From: Bacillus sp. 2205SS5-2
GTDB taxonomy: Bacteria > Bacillota > Bacilli > Bacillales > Bacillaceae_K
DNA: 64,000 nt
NCBI RefSeq assembly: GCF_037024155.1
Contig: NZ_JAYKTS010000015.1
Coordinates: 1 to 64,000 of the forward strand
Direction: 5' to 3'
Shown in pieces: positions 1 to 8,076 of the stretch. Made by a program: the position numbers and the translations under genes. Below the pieces are notes generated by a model that made no database searches, was not told the origin of the DNA, and was given only the letters and a program-made list of their open reading frames with translations. How positions within the stretch are numbered: position 1 is the stretch's first letter; the number at the start of each line of letters is the position of its first letter.

Positions 1-695
1 GATTTCCTTTTGAAATGAGGGCAGAATCGGCTTGGTATAGGAGGTTCGACCAGTCCTCTTCTGACAGGGTTTCACGCAATTTCTGAACAAATTCCATGTT
101 CCATTTCACATCCGAGGTGTTTCCATTCTCCACCTTGGCTACGATGGGGATCCCTTGAGGAGTGACGCCCATGCCCAGGACGATTTGCTTCAAATCCGGA
201 CGTTTTTGTTTACTGTATCCATACGTGACGGAAAGGGGTTCTTTTTCAGATAGACCAGAAGAAGAAGAATCGGGAAGATAATCGCCATACACGGAAAAGG
301 AAGTCGTGTCGCAATGTAAAGTATCGAGTGCTACATTCAGTTGATTTAAGGTCGATAAGGCTAACGGGGTGTAGACTTTCCACGGATCGGCTTCGTATAA
401 ATAATCAAGGGCTCTTCCTAACGAATCATCATTGAACTGTTCCGGTTTTACATCCGGTCCAAAGAGAAGTTCAACATCTTGTTTTTGGTAAAATTCCTGG
501 ACCTTATAGAGAGGAGAATTTTGGACAAGGATGTTTAGAACCAACGCCTTGAGTCGGGTACCGGGGGGACAGGCCGCAGCGCTGTTGATCCCAAACGACC
601 GACTCATTAATCTTTTCTTCAAACTGAATTTCATCCATTAATTTCGACAATAGTTGTGATGGTCCCACGTCTAACGTAAGTACTTGATTCACCAT
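1..695 (-). pseudogene. IS1634-type transposase, frameshifted, runs off the window edge
   Basis: The start codon at 695 has GGAGGG seven bases upstream. The first about 44 residues form the N-terminal domain seen in IS1634-family transposases (DUF4277-like, beginning MVNQVLTLDVGPS). A run of six G on the plus strand at 563-568 then throws the frame out. With one extra base the reading continues cleanly to the window edge through the start of a DDE transposase domain (segments such as LDTLHCDTTSFSVYGDY and PDLKQIVLGMGV). The gene is therefore either disabled by a homopolymer deletion or carries a sequencing error. Its 3' end, and the element's far inverted repeat, lie outside the window. Confidence 0.8.
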
Positions 696-840
696 AATTT
701 GACCCTCCACTTTCATCATTACTGTAAGGTTCTAGAAAAAGTGGAGGTATCCTTCATAAAAATAATATTTGGATATTTTTTCATGCGGAATGTGAGTTCT
801 AACCTTCAGAGTGGGGTGTTATTTATCCCCTAGCTACTAT
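1..840 (-). mobile_element. Partial IS1634-family insertion sequence
   Basis: This is the element carrying the frameshifted transposase. One end of the element must lie between the transposase start and the spore-protein terminator, roughly 720-840. I could not define the terminal inverted repeat because the other end is not in the window. Confidence 0.5.
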
Positions 841-853
841 CAGTAACATAAAA

Positions 854-879
854 AAGAAGCGGGCTTTTGCCCACTTCTT
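854..879 (-). terminator. Terminator of the spore-protein gene
   Basis: AAGAAGTGGGC and GCCCGCTTCTT pair around a four-base loop (one G-T pair) and are followed by T residues on the minus strand, just after the spore-protein stop codon. Confidence 0.85.
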
Positions 880-901
880 GTAGCCATTCATATTTAATTA
901 T

Positions 902-1105
902 TTATTTTTGGTAGCCACCACCGATTTGTTGTTCAGCCATTTGAACGAGACGCTTTGTAATTTCTCCACCCACTGAACCATTAGCGCGAGCAGTTGCATC
1001 TGGACCTAATTGAACACCAAACTCAGAAGCGATTTCATATTTCATTTGATCAATTGCTTGTTGAGCTCCTGGAGCTACTAGTTGATTTGAACTATTGTTT
1101 GCCAT
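902..1105 (-). CDS. Alpha/beta-type small acid-soluble spore protein
   Basis: This 67-residue protein coats and protects DNA in the dormant spore core and is degraded at germination. It shows both family signatures: the SEFGVQLG segment, which contains the GPR protease site, and the GGEITKRLV segment near the C terminus. It is slightly short but within the usual 60-75 residue range. An excellent AAGGAGGTG lies upstream of the ATG. The gene is monocistronic, with its own terminator and a candidate sigma-G promoter. Genomes usually carry several paralogues, so no specific ssp letter is assigned. Confidence 0.95.
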   Translation of the reverse strand: MANNSSNQLVAPGAQQAIDQMKYEIASEFGVQLGPDATARANGSVGGEITKRLVQMAEQQIGGGYQK

Positions 1106-1128
1106 GTGTTTTCACCTCCTTGTGAGTA

Positions 1129-1158
1129 TAGATTGTGCGAAAACACATGACTTCATTC
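1129..1158 (-). promoter_or_regulatory. Candidate sigma-G promoter of the spore-protein gene
   Basis: On the minus strand GAATG (1154-1158) and CAATCTA (1129-1135) are 18 bases apart. This approximates the forespore sigma-G pattern (GNATR, 18 bases, CATNNTA) with one mismatch, directly upstream of the ribosome binding site. Confidence 0.35.
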
Positions 1159-1221
1159 GATTTACCTGTTGGTAATTTTTCCTAAATTCATAGAATTCAC
1201 AAATTACTGTGAATCATTTAC

Positions 1222-2433
1222 TTAAAGCAATTCATCGAAAGCTTCGTCGGATGCTAGCTGATTTTCCAAGTTTATTGTCAAAATTTCAGTTTCTGCGACA
1301 GCTTCTGAAAGTAAAGAATCAAAATCAGCAAAGCTTTCGTAGTATTCTACCTTCTCTTTTTTTGGTCTCGTTTTTGGTGAAGGGGGCGTAAAAATCGTAC
1401 AACAATCCTCATAAGGTAATATAGAGGTTTCATACGTCCCTATTTCCCGGGCCATCGAGATAATCTCGGTTTTATCATGGGCTACGAGCGGGCGGAGAAT
1501 CGGTGTACTCGTAACTGCATTGATGGCTACCATGCTTTCCAACGTTTGACTAGCCACTTGACCAAGACTTTCTCCGGTAATGATTGCTAAACCATTCCTA
1601 TTTTTACGAATCTCATCTGTTATTTTCAGCATCATTCTTCGAGTGGAAGTCATCGTATAGTTTTCAGGCACTTGAGCTTGGATTGCTTGTTGTACCTTCG
1701 TAAAAGGAACAATATGCAGTTTTACACTACCACTAAAAGCAGTTAATTGACGGGCTAACTCGACTACTTTTTCTTTTGCACGCTCAGATGTAAATGGAGG
1801 GCTATGGAAATGGACTGCCTCAAGTTCCACTCCTCTTTTCATTGTCAAATATCCCGCAACTGGACTATCAAGACCGCCTGATAACATAAGCATAGCTTTT
1901 CCGCTAGTGCCCACGGGCATTCCACCTGCTCCTTCAAAAATTTCACTCGACAAGTAGACCCCTTCTTTTCGAATTTCAATTTGAAGTTTAAGATCTGGTT
2001 GTTTCACATCTACTTTAAGTCCTTCAATTTTCGGTAAAATGTAGGATCCAACTAATTGATTCATTTCATTAGTGTCATGCAAATACGATTTATCAGCTCG
2101 CTTAACCGATACTTTGAAAGTCATCCCTTTTATGAAGGATTTTTTCACTAGATATAAAGCCGCAAGTTGAATTTCTTCTAAGTTTTGAGTGGTCTTCACA
2201 ACTGGTGAAAAGGATTGTATTCCGAAAACAGTCCGTAATCGGTTCATCACCTCTCCACCGTTTTCACCGTTTAATAACAAATGCATACGGTCTCGAGTTG
2301 ATTGAACATGTATTTTCGGCATGTCTTTTAACAGTTGAACAATGTTGTTTTTCAGTTTACTGACGAACAAGTTACGATTTTTACCCTTTGTAGATAATTC
2401 GCCGTAGCGGATGAGAATTCGTTCATAATTCAT
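1222..2433 (-). CDS. thiI: tRNA 4-thiouridine / thiazole sulfurtransferase ThiI
   Basis: ThiI adenylates tRNA uridine-8 and transfers sulfur to make 4-thiouridine; in many bacteria it also supplies sulfur for the thiamine thiazole. The protein has 403 residues, as in Bacillus. An N-terminal ferredoxin-like plus THUMP region (about residues 1-165) is followed by the PP-loop ATPase, with SGGLDS at 185-190. The C-terminal rhodanese domain of the E. coli enzyme is absent, as is normal for Bacillus. Only four bases separate it from the upstream cysteine desulfurase gene, so the two are co-transcribed and the desulfurase is its likely dedicated sulfur donor. Confidence 0.96.
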   Translation of the reverse strand: MNYERILIRYGELSTKGKNRNLFVSKLKNNIVQLLKDMPKIHVQSTRDRMHLLLNGENGGEVMNRLRTVFGIQSFSPVVKTTQNLEEIQLAALYLVKKSFIKGMTFKVSVKRADKSYLHDTNEMNQLVGSYILPKIEGLKVDVKQPDLKLQIEIRKEGVYLSSEIFEGAGGMPVGTSGKAMLMLSGGLDSPVAGYLTMKRGVELEAVHFHSPPFTSERAKEKVVELARQLTAFSGSVKLHIVPFTKVQQAIQAQVPENYTMTSTRRMMLKITDEIRKNRNGLAIITGESLGQVASQTLESMVAINAVTSTPILRPLVAHDKTEIISMAREIGTYETSILPYEDCCTIFTPPSPKTRPKKEKVEYYESFADFDSLLSEAVAETEILTINLENQLASDEAFDELL

Positions 2434-2437
2434 TTGC

Positions 2438-3586
2438 TTATGATCTCCTTATAACGTTCGAGTATTTTGAAATAATTTGGTTCAGGCGATATATAAATCC
2501 GGTGATATCTTCTTCAGTATTTTGAAAAGACAAGCTGATACGAACCGCACTATCTGCTTTTTCTTTGCTTTTTCCCATCGCTAACAACGTGGAACTCGGG
2601 ATTTTTTGTTTCGATGAACAAGCACTAGTTGTCGAAATAAATATCCCTACTTCTTCAAAGGCATGTACCAGCACTTCCCCTTTTAGACCAATTAAAGAAA
2701 AGTTAATGATATGAGGTGCCGCGTATTCATCTGGAGTATGGATTTCTACGCCTTGAATTTCTTTTAATTTTTCTTTTAATAGTGAACTTAGTTGGTGTAA
2801 CGATTTGAGAGAGTTAGTTGATTCCTCCCAATATAAACGCATGGCTTTGGCAGTGCTTACAATACCACCAGTATTCTCAGTACCACTGCGAAATTTTTGT
2901 TCTTGTTCTCCACCCGATAATAATGGAGAAAGCTCAACGCCATGTTTGACAAATAAAATTCCATTTCCTTTCAGTCCATGGAATTTATGAGCTGATAAAG
3001 TGCAAAGATCGACATGATTATTTTTCATGCACAATGGAACTTTCCCAAAACCTTGCACATGATCAACGTGAAATAGTGTTCTTGATCGCGAGGAAATCAT
3101 TTCACCAATTTCCTTTAGCGGTTGTATGCTGCCAATTTCATTATTGACATGCATGATTGATACAAGGATGGTATCATCCCTTAACGACCTCTCAACATCC
3201 TTAGGATTGACCCTTCCCATTGAATCTACTGGTAAATAGGTAACCTCAAATCCAATTTCAACTAATTGTTGGCACGCTTCCTTTACAGAGGGATGCTCTA
3301 TAGAAGAAGTAATTATATGCTTCCCGCGATTTCCGTAACGCAGAGCTACACCTTTAATAGCCAAATTATTCGACTCTGTTCCACCTGACGTAAAATAGAC
3401 CTCATTGGTTTGAACACCAAGAAAGGATGCGGTTTGCTTTCTTGCTTGTTCAACAAGTCTTTCAATTTCACCTCCAATACCATGTAGAGAAGAAGGATTC
3501 CCAAAATAATCCAAACTCACTTTCAGAAACGTATCCAAAACTTCCGCATATGGTTTAGTTGTTGCGCTATTATCAAAATAAATCAT
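2438..3586 (-). CDS. nifZ: Cysteine desulfurase, NifZ/IscS type
   Basis: This PLP enzyme takes sulfur from cysteine and hands it on as a persulfide. The PLP lysine is in SAHKFHG (K201) and the catalytic cysteine is in the loop TTSACSSK (C323). The ATG at 3586 is chosen because GGTGGTG lies seven bases upstream; the in-frame ATG five codons earlier has no ribosome binding site. It precedes thiI in a two-gene unit, the arrangement in which B. subtilis NifZ serves ThiI for tRNA thiolation. Confidence 0.93.
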   Translation of the reverse strand: MIYFDNSATTKPYAEVLDTFLKVSLDYFGNPSSLHGIGGEIERLVEQARKQTASFLGVQTNEVYFTSGGTESNNLAIKGVALRYGNRGKHIITSSIEHPSVKEACQQLVEIGFEVTYLPVDSMGRVNPKDVERSLRDDTILVSIMHVNNEIGSIQPLKEIGEMISSRSRTLFHVDHVQGFGKVPLCMKNNHVDLCTLSAHKFHGLKGNGILFVKHGVELSPLLSGGEQEQKFRSGTENTGGIVSTAKAMRLYWEESTNSLKSLHQLSSLLKEKLKEIQGVEIHTPDEYAAPHIINFSLIGLKGEVLVHAFEEVGIFISTTSACSSKQKIPSSTLLAMGKSKEKADSAVRISLSFQNTEEDITGFIYRLNQIISKYSNVIRRS

Positions 3587-3839
3587 ATTGAACACCACCA
3601 TTTATCATAAAGACCATTTGTTTATTTTTCATCCCCTTATCCTACCACAAGAATAGACTGTTTTCTATCTAGGTCCGCTTATTGTTGATCTGACATTCTT
3701 GTATGTAGACTTACCGATTTTTCATTAACTGCTGCACTACTTTTTGGCTTGTGTTGGAAATATTATCTACTTCTAACCTGAGGTTTCACAAATAAAATAG
3801 TAATTAATGCGAGATAGATCGACCTATTTCTTTGGACAA

Positions 3840-3986
3840 GGACCAGTTCGCAAAGTTTGTTGATTTTCGAACCAGTTTATTGATGGTGAAATTGCATTGT
3901 TTCGAAACATCTTTTCGTGTCATTTCGAACGTTTTTATGAATAATAACCTTTTTCTTTCAAAAACAACAATTCATACGAAAAGATC
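3840..3986. repeat. MITE family copy 1 (degenerate)
   Basis: The left end reads GGACCAGTTCGCAAAGTTTG and the right end, inverted, matches GATCTTTTCGTATGAATTG. Both resemble the family ends, but no direct repeat flanks them. This copy fills most of the nifZ to small-membrane-gene gap (3587-4016). Confidence 0.5.
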
Positions 3987-4019
3987 AAAAAAAGAAACCA
4001 ATCAAATTGGTTTCTTTTA
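3987..4019 (-). terminator. Terminator downstream of ezrA operon
   Basis: AAAGAAACCAAT and ATTGGTTTCTTT form a 12-bp stem with a three-base loop. It is followed by a T run on the minus strand and overlaps the stop codon of the small membrane gene. Confidence 0.85.
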
Positions 4020-4298
4020 CTGGTCGTTTACATAAAATAGGAGTTCATCAATGCTAATCTTCCCATTTTCCAATAAATGTGTTACTTCTTCAAAATGCAG
4101 CTCTTCAACTTTACCGGATAGAGAAGGCTCAGTCATTTCTTCTTTTTTTATTTCCTTTACCTTGGGTACCCGCGTTTCTTTACTAATGGTAGGCACTGCT
4201 TCTAGCGTTCTTTGAGAGGGAAACAACACCAAGCCAACTACTGAAATCCAGATGATTAAACAGGCAATACCTATAGTCCAAAAAATTACTTTTTTCAC
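4017..4298 (-). CDS. Small single-pass membrane protein of unknown function, ezrA operon
   Basis: This 93-residue protein has one N-terminal hydrophobic segment (about residues 4-27), then a Lys/Glu-rich linker and an acidic C-terminal part (LHFEEVTHLLENGKISIDELLFYVNDQ region, from about 67). I do not recognise a family. Its start overlaps the ezrA stop by four bases (ATGA), which implies translational coupling. The topology (short membrane anchor, the rest probably cytosolic or extracellular) and the coupling to ezrA suggest a role near the division machinery, but that is inference only. Confidence 0.75.
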   Translation of the reverse strand: MKKVIFWTIGIACLIIWISVVGLVLFPSQRTLEAVPTISKETRVPKVKEIKKEEMTEPSLSGKVEELHFEEVTHLLENGKISIDELLFYVNDQ

Positions 4299-5989
4299 GA
4301 TGATTCCTCGTTAATCCACGATTCAATCCTTTTTAATGCACCCGGTTCTACCCTTTCAACAGCTGCAGCTGCTTGTTCTAAGGCTTCTTGGTACTCGTAC
4401 CTTCTAAAAGCTTCTTCAGCAACACGAAGTCCATCCTCTACTAATTCGTAGCGACTACGATATCGATTTCCATACTGAATCACCTTTTCTGCAAGTAACA
4501 CTTGTTCCACAAGTTCTTTTGTTTTTGTGTAAAAATGTTGAACTGCATCTGCAGTTTGCTCTAAATTTTGGTTTACACTTTTCATATTTAGCGGCTTTTC
4601 GTTTAAGCTTTCAATTACATTTCCCATAAATTTCTTGGCCTGATCCAACAATTGCTTATGCTCTACCGACAAACCAGGAACATTGCTTTTTGATACTAGA
4701 CGTCGAGCATCGCTTAATTGTTGCTTTAAGTCTTGAATTTTCTCTCGTGCTTCAATTTCATCTTTTCGTAAATTTTGTAGATGTTGAGCAAATTCCGTTT
4801 GACTTTTATGAATAACATCAAGCTCTTCGCCAATTTTTTGAAGCTCTTCTCCAATGAATGAAAATGCAGCTTCATTTTCCGATAACTCGTTTTCGAGTTT
4901 TGAGAATCTCTTAACAATTGACTTGAGCTGTTTTTCTAATTTCTGCGGAACATCTAATTCATCGTTTTCTAACTGATATCCCTGTTGAACAAAATCAGTA
5001 TTAATTTTTAATGCGGCATTTTCTGCTCTAACTTCATCAAGTAAAAGTTTGATTTTAGGTTCATTTTGCATGATAAAATGTTTACTATGTACCTCTTGCT
5101 CTAAAAGGTCATACAAAGAATCAATCTTCTCTTTAACTGACGAGATGATACCCTCCACTTTCTCCACATCTAAATTCAAAATCAACTGTTTCATTTCTTC
5201 TAACTCTTTAATGTATTTTTGCACCTCATGATTGATTTCAAGATGATCCAATACATATCCTTGTTCCTTCATTTCTATATATCCGTCTAGTATTTCCTCT
5301 AATTGAGAAGGAATTATATTTTGGCATTGAGCTAAAAAATCAGGTGTCCGTTCCATATTCAGTGCTAAATTTTCATATTGTAGCTTTAAATTCAATACAA
5401 GTTCCCGGGCTTCTAAATAATTTCCCTCCGTTGTTAACTGATCAAACGAATCAAAAGCTTGTTTTATGCTTAGTAATTCTTGCTCTAGTGCGGCTGCAAC
5501 TTCACCAAATTGATGACGGTGTGCCAACAGTTGCTTACGACAATCATGAAACTGAACACTCAATTCTTCAATTTCTTCGCGGTTCTTTTCTTCACTACCA
5601 ATCAGTTCACTTAATTCCTCTAGAATTACATCAATTTGCTTTTCGACCTTCTCCAATAACACACTAACTTTCGTTGTTGTAAATTTAGCCTTATTAAAAC
5701 GAAACTTATCGGCATATTCTTCAGCATCTAATAATAATTCTTCGACTTCTGGCAACGAAACGGCTACTATTTCTTCCCACTGACCACGCCATTTTTCAAA
5801 CAAGTCTTCTGTTTGACCCGTCATATTTAATTGTTTGACTTTAGACATTTCCTCTAAAACAGGTCGATTCATGATGTCAACCTTCCAACCTTCAAGGGCG
5901 TCTATTTCTCGATAGTGTTTTCTTCGAAAAAATGTGCTTATACTAAAGATGATTATAACTAAAACGATGCCGCCAATAAGCAGTTCCAT
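4295..5989 (-). CDS. ezrA: Septation ring formation regulator EzrA
   Basis: EzrA is a membrane-anchored negative regulator of FtsZ ring assembly that also links division to penicillin-binding proteins. An N-terminal transmembrane helix (about residues 1-20) is followed by some 540 residues of spectrin-like coiled coil. Near the C terminus is the conserved IQYGNRYRS patch (the QNR patch needed for mid-cell localisation). The length of about 564 residues is normal. Two adjacent ATG codons are possible; the second (5989) is preferred because AGGAGG is six bases upstream of it and only three from the first. Confidence 0.96.
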   Translation of the reverse strand: MELLIGGIVLVIIIFSISTFFRRKHYREIDALEGWKVDIMNRPVLEEMSKVKQLNMTGQTEDLFEKWRGQWEEIVAVSLPEVEELLLDAEEYADKFRFNKAKFTTTKVSVLLEKVEKQIDVILEELSELIGSEEKNREEIEELSVQFHDCRKQLLAHRHQFGEVAAALEQELLSIKQAFDSFDQLTTEGNYLEARELVLNLKLQYENLALNMERTPDFLAQCQNIIPSQLEEILDGYIEMKEQGYVLDHLEINHEVQKYIKELEEMKQLILNLDVEKVEGIISSVKEKIDSLYDLLEQEVHSKHFIMQNEPKIKLLLDEVRAENAALKINTDFVQQGYQLENDELDVPQKLEKQLKSIVKRFSKLENELSENEAAFSFIGEELQKIGEELDVIHKSQTEFAQHLQNLRKDEIEAREKIQDLKQQLSDARRLVSKSNVPGLSVEHKQLLDQAKKFMGNVIESLNEKPLNMKSVNQNLEQTADAVQHFYTKTKELVEQVLLAEKVIQYGNRYRSRYELVEDGLRVAEEAFRRYEYQEALEQAAAAVERVEPGALKRIESWINEESS

Positions 5990-6324
5990 CATAAGCCTCC
6001 TGTTCCCACAAGCTAATTTATCTTCAAACGATCCGTAGCTGTAATTTTATTGCTTTTATGATACCATGAGAACGACATTTTTTGACGAATAAATTCTATT
6101 TTTTTGAAGTCTTTTCGCTTTTTTTTAGTAATTTTCTAAAAATCGATCAACATGCGTGCATTTCCTTATTATAACCCGACATTTTCACAATTGAAATTGA
6201 AGATTCTTAAAAATTGAAATAAATATTTTTTCGCTTCCATTCATTTTCTCAAATGTTTGATTCCTAATTTGAGTCGTTTAGGGTAACTAGAGACATGCTT
6301 ATTCTCCAGACGATTTCGCATACT
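5990..6324. other. Intergenic gap upstream of ezrA
   Basis: This AT-rich stretch lies between the refZ terminator and ezrA and should hold the ezrA promoter. I see no gene and no convincing structured RNA in it. Confidence 0.6.
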
Positions 6325-6370
6325 AAAAAGCCTGGTGTGCATTCTTTGATCGAATGCACACCAAGCTTTT
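6325..6370 (-). terminator. refZ terminator
   Basis: AAAAAGCCTGGTGTGCATTC pairs with GAATGCACACCAAGCTTTT around a seven-base loop, just after the refZ stop codon. It can act in both directions. Confidence 0.85.
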
Positions 6371-6399
6371 CAAAATACGCTAAGCCTTCTTACTTGTGA

Positions 6400-7056
6400 T
6401 TATCGATTAACAATCATGTCGCCTCTATCTTTACTTAATAAATTTGGTTGAATGAAGACATTTGTTAGCCACTGCTGAATGGTGACGAAATATCGTTCAG
6501 TGAACAATCTTTCACGAGTGTATAAATTCCAAACTTCTTCCATATATTGTTGGTTAATATATGGCATTGAAAGTAAAGATTTAAGGTGAATGACGGCATA
6601 AGAGACTGGAAAAGGAGAAAAAATTCCTTGCTGCATACCTTTCTCAAAAAAAGCTTTTAAGTAATATCGTTCTTTCATGAGGTAACTAGAAAAAATTTCC
6701 CTTACTACTTGGGAATCAACAGACACTTCTCGCCACACAAGGCGAGCTAGTTGGTATTGTTGACTTTGAAAATGAAGTACTTTTTTTATCGCAGATAACA
6801 ATAACACATCTGCTCTTTCTATATCTAATTGGTATACTTCCTTTTCAAGAATCGCTAAATAAGGTTCGAAAAATCGAGTAAAACACTCTTCTAATAGCCC
6901 TTGTTTTCCGTTAAAGTGATAGGAAATATTCGAAGCATTGACCTTCGCTCGTTTGCTAATATCCCTGATTGCCGTTCCATGATAGCCTTTTGTGTTAAAG
7001 AGGTAGATAGCAGAGATCATAATTTTTTCTTTAGTGCTCGATGCGATCATTTTCAT
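6400..7056 (-). CDS. refZ: TetR-family regulator of FtsZ, RefZ (YttP)
   Basis: In B. subtilis RefZ is a DNA-binding protein that binds motifs around the origin and tunes FtsZ assembly at the onset of sporulation. The N-terminal TetR helix-turn-helix is clear (AIRDISKRAKVNASNISYHF region, residues about 27-46), followed by a helical ligand or dimer domain. The assignment rests on the fold plus the conserved position between ezrA and ytsP. Several in-frame ATGs exist; 7056 is chosen because AGGGGA is seven bases upstream. A 15-bp inverted repeat lies about 70 bases upstream of the start. Confidence 0.85.
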   Translation of the reverse strand: MKMIASSTKEKIMISAIYLFNTKGYHGTAIRDISKRAKVNASNISYHFNGKQGLLEECFTRFFEPYLAILEKEVYQLDIERADVLLLSAIKKVLHFQSQQYQLARLVWREVSVDSQVVREIFSSYLMKERYYLKAFFEKGMQQGIFSPFPVSYAVIHLKSLLSMPYINQQYMEEVWNLYTRERLFTERYFVTIQQWLTNVFIQPNLLSKDRGDMIVNR

Positions 7057-7125
7057 TCCTTTTCCCCTTTTCATGGCTATTAATTGAATTGTACCGGGCA
7101 ATATACTAAACTAGTCCAAAAGGTA

Positions 7126-7140
7126 TTTCGAATTTCGAAA
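7126..7140. promoter_or_regulatory. Candidate operator between refZ and ytsP
   Basis: TTTCGAA-T-TTCGAAA is a perfect 7+1+7 inverted repeat in the divergent promoter region. Its size suits a TetR-type dimer, so self-regulation by RefZ is possible. This is inferred from position and symmetry only. Confidence 0.4.
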
Positions 7141-7335
7141 AGCTTTACAGCTCCGATAGAGTGATACTGCCATTGGTCAGGACCCGCTTCTATATAGATG
7201 TTTAGTTGAAGCATCTGGGTTTAAAACTAACTTCTTCTTTTTGTCCAAAAATCCTTTATTAATTTCTCGACAAAAAAAGTAAATGTGGTTACCAATAGAA
7301 CATGAAAAAAATTATTTGAAGAGTGAGGGAATGTT

Positions 7336-7815
7336 ATGTTTCAAGCAGAAAATTATTCAGGTACAAAAGAAGAAAATTACACTCTTGTCATCAAGCAGTT
7401 ACAAGCACTATTAGCTGGTGAAAAAAATGTTATTGCCAACTTAAGCAATGCTACTGCCATCTTAAATCAATTCCTAAACGATATTAACTGGGTCGGATTT
7501 TATTTAATGGAAGAGAATGAACTAGTTCTTGGTCCATTTCAAGGACTTCCAGCATGCATTCGTATTCCACTTGGAAAAGGGGTTTGCGGGTCAGCCGCTC
7601 AAGAACAAACGGTATATCGGGTAGGGGATGTGCACATGTTCCCAGGTCATATTGCCTGTGATGCCGCATCGCGTTCTGAAATCGTTCTGCCTATCATGAA
7701 AGAGGGAAAACTACTTGGAGTGTTAGATATTGATTCTCCTAGCAACGATCGTTTTGATGAAATTGACGAAAATATGTTAAAACAGTTTGTGGCTGCACTA
7801 GAATCATTTATATAG
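7336..7815 (+). CDS. ytsP: Free methionine-(R)-sulfoxide reductase (GAF domain), YtsP
   Basis: This enzyme repairs free, not protein-bound, methionine-R-sulfoxide. The single GAF domain carries the three family cysteines at C74, C84 and C108, each ten less than the E. coli numbering (84, 94, 118). The protein has 159 residues, slightly shorter than the roughly 163-165 usual for the family. The last base of the TAG stop codon is the first base of a downstream MITE copy, so the insertion may have trimmed the C terminus by a few residues without touching the active site. Confidence 0.94.
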   Translation: MFQAENYSGTKEENYTLVIKQLQALLAGEKNVIANLSNATAILNQFLNDINWVGFYLMEENELVLGPFQGLPACIRIPLGKGVCGSAAQEQTVYRVGDVHMFPGHIACDAASRSEIVLPIMKEGKLLGVLDIDSPSNDRFDEIDENMLKQFVAALESFI

Positions 7816-7930
7816 GCCCTATTCGGATACATTGTGACTATTTCATCTACTTTTTGATTAAACCGTTCATTTCTCTGTTGATTTCCATCAAAAATAGACG
7901 AAAAAATGCCCCTAAACAAAGCTATTTCGA
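7815..7930. repeat. MITE family copy 2 (one end lost)
   Basis: It starts at the G of the ytsP stop codon with GGCCCTATTCGGATACATTG. It has the A-type core (GTTGATTTCCATCAAAAAT, then CTAAACAAAGCTA) but lacks a recognisable second end. Confidence 0.7.
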
Positions 7931-7973
7931 AGGTTAAATACTTTTTTTCACAGAGTAGATAATTACTCTAAAC

Positions 7974-8012
7974 GGATCACTATATTCCTTGCCATATAGT
8001 GATCCATTTTAT
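7974..8012 (+). terminator. Terminator shared by ytsP and megL
   Basis: GGATCACTATAT and ATATAGTGATCC form a perfect 12-bp stem with an eight-base loop, followed by a T-rich tract on the plus strand. It lies between the convergent ytsP and megL genes. Confidence 0.85.
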
Positions 8013-8076
8013 TTTGCTTAGGAAATTACGCCTAGAACTAAACACAGAAACTATGTTAATAATCACCTTTACTTCA

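Noticed and set aside
3832-4035. A 67-codon open frame between nifZ and ezrA operon
   Set aside because: It lies across a degenerate MITE copy and the terminator, and has no ribosome binding site or protein-like composition.
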